Shown one piece after another: positions 21,234-31,543 of a stretch of DNA of 37,883 nt. The translations under genes were made by a program, and so were the position numbers. Within the stretch, counting starts at the first letter, position 1. Each line of letters opens with the position of its first letter. The DNA comes from Chromera velia (taxonomy: Eukaryota > Sar > Chromeraceae): assembly GCA_018398765.1 (NCBI GenBank), contig JAHBMJ010003043.1, positions 51,398 to 89,280 of the forward strand, written 5' to 3'. Below the pieces are notes generated by a model that made no database searches, had not been told where the DNA came from, and saw only the letters and a program-made list of their open reading frames with translations.

Positions 21234-23705
21234 AAACGGGGGGGGGGGGAGGGGAGAGGGAGCGCGAGGGCAAATGAGAAGGAAGGAATCAGATGCACGC
21301 ACGCTCGTTGCAGCAGCAACAGGGACGTAAGCTCATCTCTCAGGTCTCCCGCACCGAAAAGGCCCAAGAAAATCGGAAACGGAAAATGCTGAAAAGGCGC
21401 ACTGGGAGAACGTCCTAAGCACAAAAAGAAAGAAGGATCACTCTGGAAGGACAACTGCATGGTCGAAAGAAATGTGCTCGCCTCAGCAGGGGTTCAGCCA
21501 GCCACTCTTTGTCCTTACTAGAGAATACCAAACGCGCCACTCACATTGATGACTGTTCTTTGATTGGAGTGAAATGTCATGACCAGTACAAGAGTTTGTG
21601 TGCTACTTGACTTACCCACCGTCTCGATCGATCCCTGACTGTCCCTCTGACTGACTGACTGACTGACCCCCTATTCTCCCGAACGAACACAGACACAGAG
21701 TCCGCAAGATCAGAGAATCCAGAGGCGCGGGCCCACAAAAGCCTGCAGGCATATCCCACCCAGGCATGCAAATTCATGCATGTGTAATGCATGACCTCAT
21801 ATTACCTTATCCGCTGTCCTCCCTGCCCTTGCACAAACCCCAGGTGGAGCCCCAAGGTCGCCCTTTGCCTTGCAGATACACGATCTAGGGTTGAAGGGCA
21901 GCAGTGGCACAACGAAGAAAAAAATACAAAGAGAAAGGTGGAGAAAGAAAGCGCTTTCTCGTCTTGGAATAGCATCATGAATTCATTCATTTAAGGACCG
22001 CTTGAAGCAAAGTCGGCCCTTTCTGGTCATGGCAACTAAATTCAGCATCCTACCCACCCCCTCACCCCCCAATTAACGCACCAGAGACCTGCGTTCCCCC
22101 CGTCCACTCGTTCCATCACCGCCAGTTGAGCTTCGTCCAAAGCCCACTGACAGTCGATCATGTGGAGAAACTCAAACACTTCTTGCAACACCGCATGATG
22201 GGAGGACTCGATCGCCCCCCTCAAATTCCCTTCCCCCTCATCTTCCCCTTCATCAACCTCCTGCCTCTGCACCGTCTCTCCTCTGTCTGCCAGACTAATT
22301 TCTGCACCAGCCCCCCGACCCTGATCAGGACCAGAGGGGCGCCCTTGTACCCGAGTCAGAGCGGCACAGGCGGAGGCAAGCCCCCCACCCCCACGGCACA
22401 TGTCCGTATCCGCACGATGCACCCCGTCCCCGCACTCTGACGGTGCACGAGACGGGGGAGGGGAGACTGCTGGAGACGCAGACCCACTCAGAGGGATTCT
22501 GGCAGTCAGACCTGGAGGCTGACCGTGGGGGGGGGGCTGTGGGCGGACGAGGGAAGAGCTGAGGGCCGCATGAAGGGAAAGTGCGTGAGAGGGAGACGTG
22601 CACCACTGGGGGTTCTTTCGATCCCCCAAAAGACCTCCTCGTTGGGTTTCCTCTCTTCTGCTGGAAGGGGCGGGACCGAACGGTTGGGGCTGCTCGAGGG
22701 GACAAAGAAGGGAGGATTCTCTTCTGCCTCCTCGCGCGTCGGAGGAGGGAGAAAGAGGAAGGAGACGGCGGCGGCATGATGCATCCCCTTCTCCTGAGAA
22801 TTCAGGGAAGGGGGCAGGGGAGACACTTCCTGAGGGAGAGATGTGCATCGAAGGACGGGTTTGATCCTTCAAAACTCCGGAAGGTTGCAGCTGTTGCAGT
22901 TTCGGAGCTTCTTCCTTTGTGTCTCTGCCTGTCTGAGCCCTCTCGAGTCTCTTTTCCCTCTCCCTGACACCCATGGGAACAGAAAGAGAGGTCTGAGTTT
23001 GCGTCTTTGTCTCTCTTGGAGGGAGGTTCGCGAGGGAGAGTCTGCCTGTGTAAAGAAGGCTGCAGAAGCCAGGGAGGGATGGACAGTGAAAATGAATGCA
23101 AACAGAGAGGATTTTTTCGTACACAACAGTGGAACGGCACGAAGAGACCAAGAGAAGCGAGACCAAGAGAGACCCACAGGAAGTCAGGGGACGTCTTTTG
23201 TCATGCAAAGTGTGGCAGGCAGGCTTTAGTGTGCTTGCAGTGGGCGAGTGCATATTTCGCTTCGGTGTGACTCCCTCAGGTTTGCATGAACACTCTTCCA
23301 TGATTTCTTCCCTGGAAGCAAAAAAGGAAGAAAAGGTCTGCGCAAGTCTTCCTTTCGAGAAAGAAGGGAGGCTTAGGCAGGCACAGTTTACACGCATCTA
23401 CCACATCATTGCGAGAGGACTAGGTATCTGTCTGTCTGACCGTCGCACCACCCAGAGCGCAGGTTGGCTGAGTTGGGTTCGGAGCCGTGCGACCTGGACA
23501 GACAGACAGGCAGGTGAGGCAGAGAGTTAGGATGAGGACACAATTAAGTGAATTAGAAACAGACACAAGAATTCAGAAAACCGGCATTCCTGCAAACACG
23601 GAAAGAAAGTCATGCCCGCCTCCCTCATGCATTCCCCCTTTCCGCAGGCAAAAAGGAAAAGGAAAGCTAGTGTGGGAGGTCCTCACAATTCAAAAGAAGA
23701 GGCCA

Positions 23706-23745
<40 letters not shown>

Positions 23746-23767
23746 GGAGGGAGGGAAGGAAGGAAAA

Positions 23768-23798
<31 letters not shown>

Positions 23799-26700
23799 GA
23801 AGGAAGGAAGGAAGGAAGAAAGAAAGAAAGAAAGAAAGAAAAACAAAGACACAAAACGACCGACCGCCCGAGGATCTTTAGATTCCTCTGCCTCTCGGAA
23901 CCCCCCGAAGAACAGACGTTCGAAGAAATCAGACCGACGGGAAAGAATCCCCTTATGCACTCCCACAGAGCATCCCTCCGTCCTTCCCAGCATCAGCGCG
24001 TCTACTGGGGGACATGAAGGCAGGGGCGGGGGGCGGCGTCCCTTCTTTCTCTCTATGTCTCTGTCGCGTTGACGCTCCCGCATCTCAAGCGCTCTCAGGG
24101 TTCTTCTCTCCTCGTCTCCCTCAACTTCAGCAAACTGCAACCACTCACCGGCACCCCCAGGCACACACCCAGGCCGCCTTCTTTTGCAGCCTCGAGCCCC
24201 CAACAGTCCGCCTGCCGGGGCCTTCAAGAGCACGCGGGGGGCCCGAGGCCGGGGTAGCAAGTGGAGGGCCTGGCTCCGGCCACCCCCAGCCCCTTCCCGA
24301 TTCCCTCTCCCTGATGTGTCTGCACGGTGCCTGTCCTCGCGCTCCCCTCCTTCTTCCTCCCCCCGCTCCTCCACGGAGACTTCTCTCATCTGCGCAGCCA
24401 GTCGCTCGGAAGCCTTCTCCATTGCAACTGCGAGAGCGACTGCTCTACTCCTGGTGATGGGACCTGTCACTGTGGGCACCGCAGGAATGCCCTCGGTGAC
24501 CTGCTGGGCCGAGGAGGAAGACGAGGAAGAAGCGGCGGGAAGCACCCCCCTTCCTCGCCTTCTGCGCCCCGCACGTCGAGGCAGGTCTTCGGGGTGTCTG
24601 ACGCTGCCTGCCGCATGTTCCTCCTCCCCCTCTGCGTGTTCGTCTTCATCCTTTTCCAGGGCAGAGAAGTCAAGGGGGCGGAAGAGGCCTTTGTCGAGGG
24701 AGCTGAAGAGCGAGGAGGGAAGGAAGGACTCCCAGGAAGAGAACGAGGGCGGAGGGAGACGGGGGCAAAGCGATCTCTCGAGAGAGTCGCAAAGGAGAAT
24801 ACGGGGTGGGAGGTGGGAACCGGGAGTGAAGGAGGGAACGCGGAACAGTTGGGTGTCCGAGGCAAGAACGAGGTCACCCCGCTGAAGAAAAAGAGAAAAA
24901 GAGGAAGGAAGGAGGGACACAATAAATCAGAGCACACGAGAGAGAACGATTTGATGAGAATTGGGAGAAAAAAACCAAAAGATCCAGCCAGAACATCATC
25001 TCTCCTCCCGTTCCTTCGTTTCACTCTCCCCCCCCCTTGGAGACAGATCCCAACAAACAGCCACCCACATGGACAAAAAAAAACAAAACACACAAACGCA
25101 CGCCTGCATCGAATGGGTTGAGCCAGTGGCAAAGGCAGAGAAGTACGGTAAAGTATATACGCAGCAGCCTAAACCACACCCCGATGGATGGACCAACCGC
25201 AGAGACTTTCATAAGCAGCAGCAACGAGCATCCCTCCTCCTCTCCGGTTTCCATCTCCTCAGTGACACTCGCGTCCCCTCCCCCCTCCCCATCCCCCTGT
25301 CCTGAGGACACAGACCGGAGCCAGGCAGGAGAACGCCCCCCCCCCTCCCCTTCCCAACTCCTCCGCGTGCCCCCACCCCCCGCAGAGAGGTGGTGCGAGA
25401 AGTCAGCTACCTCCACTGCCTCCATCTCACTGTATCGACCCTCGCCTCTCGGCATCCCCCCCCTCTTCTCCCTCAACAGGAGAAGCCGCATTCCGCGAGT
25501 CACCAACGTCAGACCCACAACCAGCTCACCGCTCTCCGACTCCTCCCCGACCACGACGGTCACTGCTGAGAGCACCTCCTCCTCTCCTCCGACGAGATCG
25601 AGGAGCCAGGAGCGCTTCACGACAAGAAGATCCTGAGAATCGAGGAGAAATCCAAATGAAAAATGAAGAGACAAGGAGGTTGAAGTGTGCAAAAGCACTC
25701 GTTGAAAAAGACATACAGACAGAGAGTGAGAGCAGCCGAACAAGGGGTCAAACTTGACCAGAAAAAAAACAGTGGCAAGAACCCCTTCCCCGTCCCTCAA
25801 AGGCAACCCACTCACTCCTCACCTCCATGTCTCTGGCCTTCCCTCCCCGTCTCCGAGGGGGCACCACTCTACTCAAGAACAGAGCCGTCTCCTCTTCCTC
25901 TTCGTCCTCTTCCCCCCCCTCCTTCTTCCTCAGACGCGAACACCGTCTCCGGGGTGGCCCGGCACCCGGACGTGGTGCCTCAAACCACACCAACAGGCCC
26001 AGCAGAGGGTGGGCAGAGAGGGAGAGAAGGTCAAAGCTGGACCCTTGAGGAATGTTGGCAGGGGTGATCTCCAGCATGGAACCGCTCTCTGTGGACAGGG
26101 CAAAGAACCGATCCTGAGTGTGGAGCCTCGAGGAGGACTCCTGAAGGGAGTGGACGTACAGGGTGCCCGAATCGGAGTCAAACACCACCTGAAGACACAC
26201 ACAATGCACGCACATGTATGTTAGCATTTATGCGGACGCCTGAACAAATCGACGGTGTGTGCTCTGTCGGATGGAGAGGTGAAAAAACATAAGGAGATAC
26301 ACAGACCATCTTTATTCTGCTGAGCACATTCTTTCGCCTTCTCCTCTCTCTGCTGTCTTCACAAATTGCAACATCGACTACTGGATATGCGTTGTTACAA
26401 CGAATCAACTGTCAACAAAAACTCAAACTCAGAAACTCAAAGTCACACAACTCGGCTGTCTTGGTCTGACCGACTTGGGATATGCTCTGTTGCCAGGAGA
26501 CAATGGGCACATGCATTTACTTTAAAACGAAAATTTGCTCGGAAATGCACGGACCGACTTGGGATATGCTCTGTTGCCAGGAGACAATGGGCACATGCAT
26601 TTACTTTCATACAGAATTTGCTTGGATATGCACGGACCGACTTGGGATATGCTCTGTTGCCAGGAGACAATGGGCACAAGGTGCTGACAGCCGAAGTCGG

Positions 26701-28070
26701 GACTGCCGGGGGCTTCGCTGACTGTCCGCAGACGCCTGTTGAGTTCCGTCTGCCTTCTGACTTGCTCTGTCATTTCCTCCAATTCCTCTGCGTCAGCTGT
26801 AGAGGAGGAGAGAGCGGCCAGAGGGCCGACAGAACGGTCAGGGCCTTCGTCGTTGGCTTCCTCGGGCTGCTGTTCTTGGCCCTGCCCCTGCTGCGGTTGT
26901 GCCTGGGGATTCTGAGGGTGTTGTTCGTTTAGGGGGTCCATCGGGTTTGCTTCGTCTGGCTGCTGCAGAGGTCTGAGCATCCTCGGGTCTGCTGAGAGGT
27001 CAACGGTTGGGTCGAACTTGTACAGCGTCCTCCCGACGATGACAAACAGCTCGCCCTTTGAGTCAACCCACACGGCTGAGAGAGGAGACAGGATTGAGGG
27101 GGGACGGGGGGGAGAAGGGAGAGGAAGGGATTCTCAATGCAGAACGGAAGTGGGAGTGAGCAAGGCAGTGCTTGAAGAAAAGGTGGCAGTAGAAAGGCAG
27201 TGAAAGAACGGGTGGGTCAAAGGGGGGGCATGGAGGTGTGTTGGATTCATTTATTTTCGATCTGCGAACAACACATCACCACAAACATTCCTGAGTCGCT
27301 ACCAAGAGGAAGAGATATTCGAAAGGCGAGGGCCACTAGGAAACATTCTATTCTTCTACGCGCAAGGGCATGGACGAAGCAAAAAATGCAAGCCAGATCG
27401 ACATGCAAACAAACCTGAAAGCCCTCGGTCTGGTTTGGAGAGTTTTGCCACCGTCGCCGTCGTGCCGTTGGCTTTCACTTTTCTGACCATGACCGTGCTC
27501 TTCTCAACATCTTCATCGATCACCCAGAGATCATTCTGACCGTCCAGACCACCAGATCCTGTCACGACTGCTTCGGCCCCTCTGGTGCTGCTCCTGGCCG
27601 AGTGTGTGTCAAAAGAGGAGAGACGCGGGGGCACTGTTGCGAGGCTGGAAATGCAGGAGAATCGTGCTTTGTTCCTACCCCCATCGACAAAGCCAAAGGA
27701 GGGGGAACCTGAGATCAAATCAAGTTTCAGACCTAAGTCACAACGGGGGAGTCCGTCACCGGCAGAAGATTCCCCTGCGAGCCCTTCCTTCAAAGTGTTG
27801 TGCTCGTCAGAAGCGCTCAGACTGCAGTCGGAATCTACCTCCATCTTCTTTGCTCCACGGCTTCCACACTGCGCAATCACAGAGAAAAAAATCGACTACC
27901 TTTCTCCCGGCTTTTCGAAACGAAGGGGAGGACTCCTGCGAGAAGACAGAGGCTCTTTCTGGACTTCGTTCGGGACTCAGAGCGTCGATGAGCGTCGCAC
28001 AATGTCTCACCAGCAAATTTGATTTTTGGATCTGCGTGCAAGATGATCGATCTGAAATGATCTGAATCAT
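20625..28070 (-). CDS. BTB-domain protein with propeller-like N-terminus, ten exons
   Basis: Rebuilt exons, 5' to 3': 28070-27900, 27868-27415, 27075-26723, 26188-25823, 25632-25198, 24881-23865, 23493-23441, 23059-22082, 21742-21664, 21041-20625; they join in frame to 1440 aa. The ATG is the first after an upstream in-frame stop. Residues about 165-235 (LWVIDEDVEKS, then VWVDSKGELFVIVG) and 327-350 resemble NHL/beta-propeller strands, with further such segments to about 610. The BTB domain starts near 887 (DALMLGRTEGCSVGVHKG), passes through the 53-base exon 7 and reaches LLYTGRL (951-957). About 270 Pro/Ser/Arg-rich residues intervene before VLQEVFEFLHMIDC (1240) and a BACK-like segment (LLWARASGFSDLADSVSVFV). 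The tail has an RVRKKSRR basic patch and over 90 mostly Glu/Asp residues. BTB proteins often serve as Cullin-3 adaptors; that role is inference. Exon 5, 8 and 9 donors are less certain. Confidence 0.78.
20640..20965. repeat. Polypyrimidine (plus) tract coding the acidic tail
   Basis: Over 300 bases of TCT/TCC-type triplets on the plus strand; on the minus strand these are the GAG/GAA/GAC codons of the acidic C-terminus of the BTB protein. The triplets vary, so it is not a simple tandem repeat. Confidence 0.8.
21130..21233. repeat. CA and GA repeats in BTB gene intron 9
   Basis: Two CA runs (21130-21161, 21190-21214) and a GA run (21214-21233) lie in the last intron of the BTB gene. On its sense strand they read TC then TG, upstream of the exon 10 acceptor at 21042. 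Confidence 0.9.
21648..21667 (-). repeat. GTCA tandem array at the exon 9 splice donor
   Basis: On the sense (minus) strand five GTCA units follow one another at the 3' end of exon 9. Four of the units read GTCAGT and could act as splice donors. Only some registers keep the exon 10 frame: the second unit as donor gives a phase-0 joint to the acidic tail, which is the model used here. Confidence 0.8.
23702..23841. repeat. GAAA/GGAA polypurine repeat in BTB gene intron 6
   Basis: About 140 bases of GAAA with GGAA patches on the plus strand. It sits in the intron just downstream of the exon 6 donor and splits the BTB coding region in genomic DNA, but it is removed by splicing in the proposed model. 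Confidence 0.95.
26468..26679. repeat. 84-bp tandem repeat in BTB gene intron 3
   Basis: Unit 1 is 26468-26551 (84 bases), unit 2 is 26552-26634 (83 bases), and unit 3 is a truncated copy from 26635 to about 26679. The first 55 or so bases of each unit, starting GACCGACTTGGGATATGC, are nearly identical; the ends vary more. The truncated unit lies about 40 bases from the exon 3 donor on the sense strand. Confidence 0.93.
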
Positions 28071-28917
28071 GACATCTCGATCCTGATTAATTCTGCCGCG
28101 GGGGCCACGGTCATCATATTATAATAAAAAAAACGCGACCGATACACATAGTGTGAAACCGCAAAAAGGGATGACGGATTGCAGTTTTCGAGACATGCCG
28201 TGCCCCCCGTGGTCCAGCAAACGACTTGCGCACCCTACAGAAACCGCGTGCGAACCGATGCGCGCGAACCGATGCCATAGCAGCATCACTCACCTGCAAA
28301 GTCAACGTTCGAAGTGCACAACTTCAATGCACCACAGTCACCACGTGTCACCACTGACCCCTGAGTCTCCATTGAATGTGACACATCGACCTGGCTTACA
28401 GATCAAGAGCGTGCCTTAATTGGTTCCTGTACACTTCCAAGTTCACCTCCAGCTGGTCCACGACATTGAGTGCGGTGCACTGCTTCTGGGCGGGCCTCGA
28501 AATTTTCTCGCTTGGAAGAAACCAGGAGGAGCAAAAACAGAGACGGCCCTTTCTGAGGATTTCTCGGACGCCGGGAAGACGTGCGGCATTTGCTGCTGTT
28601 CTTTAGAAGGGACGAAAGCGTCTGCTGCTGACAAAATCCCTGGCTTGAAGCTCTTGTCCTCTCATTTTGTTTCGCTACACCGCTGTGGAGTCTGAAAAGT
28701 CAAGAGCGACTTTGACAAGAGGGATTTCAGGAAGTGTTGCTTTGGAGTCCTTCATTTTTGTTTGTCAAGTTGCCTCCTCTCAGACACCCTCTCACCCAAC
28801 AATTTGACCACTAAAGAAGAAGCCCTGTAGTGCTGGATTTTGTTGAGGGTGAAGAATTCAACGCTAACAAGAGGCTTCTTTCTTTTTCTTCAGCTCTCCA
28901 TATCCATTGAAAAGAAC
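28071..28917. promoter_or_regulatory. Divergent upstream region of the BTB and TOG genes
   Basis: The start codons of the two genes are 847 bases apart and point away from each other, so both promoters should lie here. A pyrimidine-rich tract ending in CAG at 28893, only 24 bases before the TOG gene ATG, looks like the 3' splice site of an intron in the 5' leader. A 91-codon plus-strand frame at 28420-28695 has no known domain and may be leader sequence. Confidence 0.55.
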
Positions 28918-31510
28918 ATGAGTGCTTTCGATAGGGACGAAGTTGTAGTCGGGGGGCGTGGAGGGGCTGCAGCTGGTGACATGGATGAGTTTCCTCCCGA
29001 TGCTTTTCCTCCGGGGGCCTTTCCTGAGGGGGCTTTCGCCTCAGCGTCTGGCACATCAATGGCAGTCTCGGGAGTGGATACCTCGCAGCCCTTGGAAAAG
29101 AGACTGGTGTCAAAAAAGTGGGCAGACAGACTCAGCGCTTATGAGGAGGTGGAGGCCGAGATTCAAAGTGAGAAGGAGAAGGGAGCAGGCGCGAGCGATG
29201 CTGTGAAACAGTATGGGAAGAAAGTGCCCGGCATGGTGGCTGACTCCATTCCTGCTGCTCAAGACAAAGGACTTGACGCTGCACTCCTCTGGCTAGACAC
29301 GTGTTCCCATGCTGCTGTGCAGTCTGAGCTTTCGCTTGGAGAGATGGTCAAGGCTCTTCTTGAGAAGGGGCTGAGTGGAAAGAATGCGGATAAAGGGAAA
29401 GAGGTGATGATGAAAGTGATTGAGAATTTTGAGGCACCCCCTGTGATTGAACACATTCTCGAAATCGCAAAGAAGAAACCACCCAAGGGACCTGTTCTCA
29501 AGTTGATCGCTCTCTGTCTTGGAGCATTGCGCTCTATTTTGTCTGAGTTTGGACCCCGGAAAGTTCCTCCAAAGCAATTCCTTCCCTTCACCATCCAAGC
29601 AGTCAAAGACCTGACGGACAAGGAAGTCAGTCAGGGATTCTTGTGTCCCTCTTTCCCTGATGACCTGCCTACCTGCCTCTGTTTTTTCTTGTCTTCTTGT
29701 CTTGCGAATGATGATTCCCGGGATCCTTATGCGCTTTTATCATGATTTTCCTGACATTTCTGATCGACAGTCAGTCAGTCAGTCAGTCAGTCAGTCAGTC
29801 ATGCTTTGCTTTACCTCTTCAATCTCCCGAGAGGGTCTGGATCTATGGGCACCCATAAAGTTGCACTGACTCTCCGTGTGTGTTGTTGGAAGCACTGCGC
29901 GAGTGGCTGTATTCTGCCCCCCTCTCCCTTTTCCTTTCTTGTTCCCCTCAGGTGCGCGAGCAAGGGTACAAAGTTCTTGTGGAGATGGCTTCATGGACGC
30001 GGGAGACGAAAACAATCGGAGGTAGGAAGGGCCTACATAGGGTTGAGAGAGAGGGGCAGGGACCAACAGAGAGACAGACAGAATGCATTCGGTCTATCCG
30101 TCTGTTTGGAGATAGCGATTAACAAAAGCCCGGGCATTTTTCTAGGAAACATGCAGGCAAAACCCTTCCATGCGATTTCGGTAGGTAGAGCAAAAGCACA
30201 GCAACGGTTGCAGAGAATTGCTATCTGCTTTTCTATTGCTTCGTTTTCAGCTTTGTGCCCTTTCTGCCTTCTCTTTCTTCCATCCTGTATATATGTGCTC
30301 GCTGTGTGCTTATGTCCCTCTCCGTATTTTCGTCCGTGCGTACGTCTCTGTGTCCGCGTGTCTGTTTGTCTGCGCACATCGATTGTACTGCAGACATGCT
30401 TGGCGAAGGGGCGCAAAAGAGCGAATTCGAAAAGCGATGCGACCCTCTACCTCCTGAGCACTCCAACCCAAGGCTTCTCCGAAAAGAGGCCGGGATGCAG
30501 ACTGGGGCGGGAGGGGGGTCTGCCTCTTCGCTCGGTGCTTCTGGTTCTTCCAGAGGAGGAAAGCAGCAGGGGGCACAACAGGAAGGGGACAGCTTCGACC
30601 CCTCAGATCTTCTAGACCCTGTCGACGTCTTCGCTCAGATGCCGAAAGGGTCGGTCCTGCACTTCATTAGAACGACAATTCAGGATAAAGGGAGGGAACA
30701 GAGAAAGGGAATGACGGCTCGATGGAGAGAGGAGGACCTTGTTTTGTCTTTTCCGGAGGGAAAGGCGGACGCATTTGTGATGTCCTGTGCGTCTGCCTGT
30801 CTCTATCTTTGTGCCCCCCTGTTCCCTCTGTTTGCGTCACTCTCTCTTCTTTCTTCTTTCCCTCTCTCCGTTGCACCTTTCCTCTTCCTCCCCCCACCCT
30901 CTGTGTGTATGCGTTCTTCAGTTGGGAGGAGCAGCTGGTGAAGTTGGAGAAGTGGTCCGAGCGACTCCAGGTAGTGGCTCAGCTGTCCGGCCTCCTTGAG
31001 AAGAACCCCAAACTGGCGGTGTCCGACAGAGATGTGAAGACGGCAGTGCACACGGCAGTGCGAGTGCTGAAGACAGACGCGAACGTCAAGGTCGTGGGAG
31101 AAACCGTCAAGGCGGTCAGTCGCTGTGCTTTTGGGTTTCCTGTCAAGGAAGTAGAGGGTGTGTCAAGGAGAAAAAAGAAACAAAAATACCAATGAAGAGA
31201 GAGAGAGAGATAAACAAAAAATAAAGGAAAGAAAGGGGGCGGGGGCAAAGAAAGAGACAGGTGTGAAAGAAAAACCTGCACACCGCAATTGTCTCATGGA
31301 TGATTGATCCCTGAATTTGGTTTGTTTGTTGTGCACAAATCAGAATAGGAAAGGGACCCTCTGCGCACAAAAAAAAAGTGAAATAGATTGACGTTTGGTT
31401 GCCTGCGAACCAGGTAAGGCTATCATAGGTCTCTCTCGGATGCATGCTCGCTTCCTCTCCCCACCTTTCACCAATCTCTCAGACAGACACAGGTTGCCTC
31501 ACTCTCTGTC

Positions 31511-31543
<33 letters not shown>

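Noticed and set aside
22042-22082. Reading the BTB gene exon 8 on to the stop near 22042
   Set aside because: Stopping the exon at 22082 with a GTGCGT donor gives the right phase for exon 9, whose BACK-like helix completes the domain; the read-through tail is short and Gly/Trp-rich.
26443-26679. 78-codon minus-strand frame giving a 28-residue repeat
   Set aside because: Arises because the 84-bp tandem unit is a multiple of three; the second unit is 83 bases, so the frame is not kept, and it lies within an intron.
26468-26679. Possible CRISPR-like array
   Set aside because: Units are directly adjacent without separate spacers, there are fewer than three full units, and the context is a eukaryotic intron.
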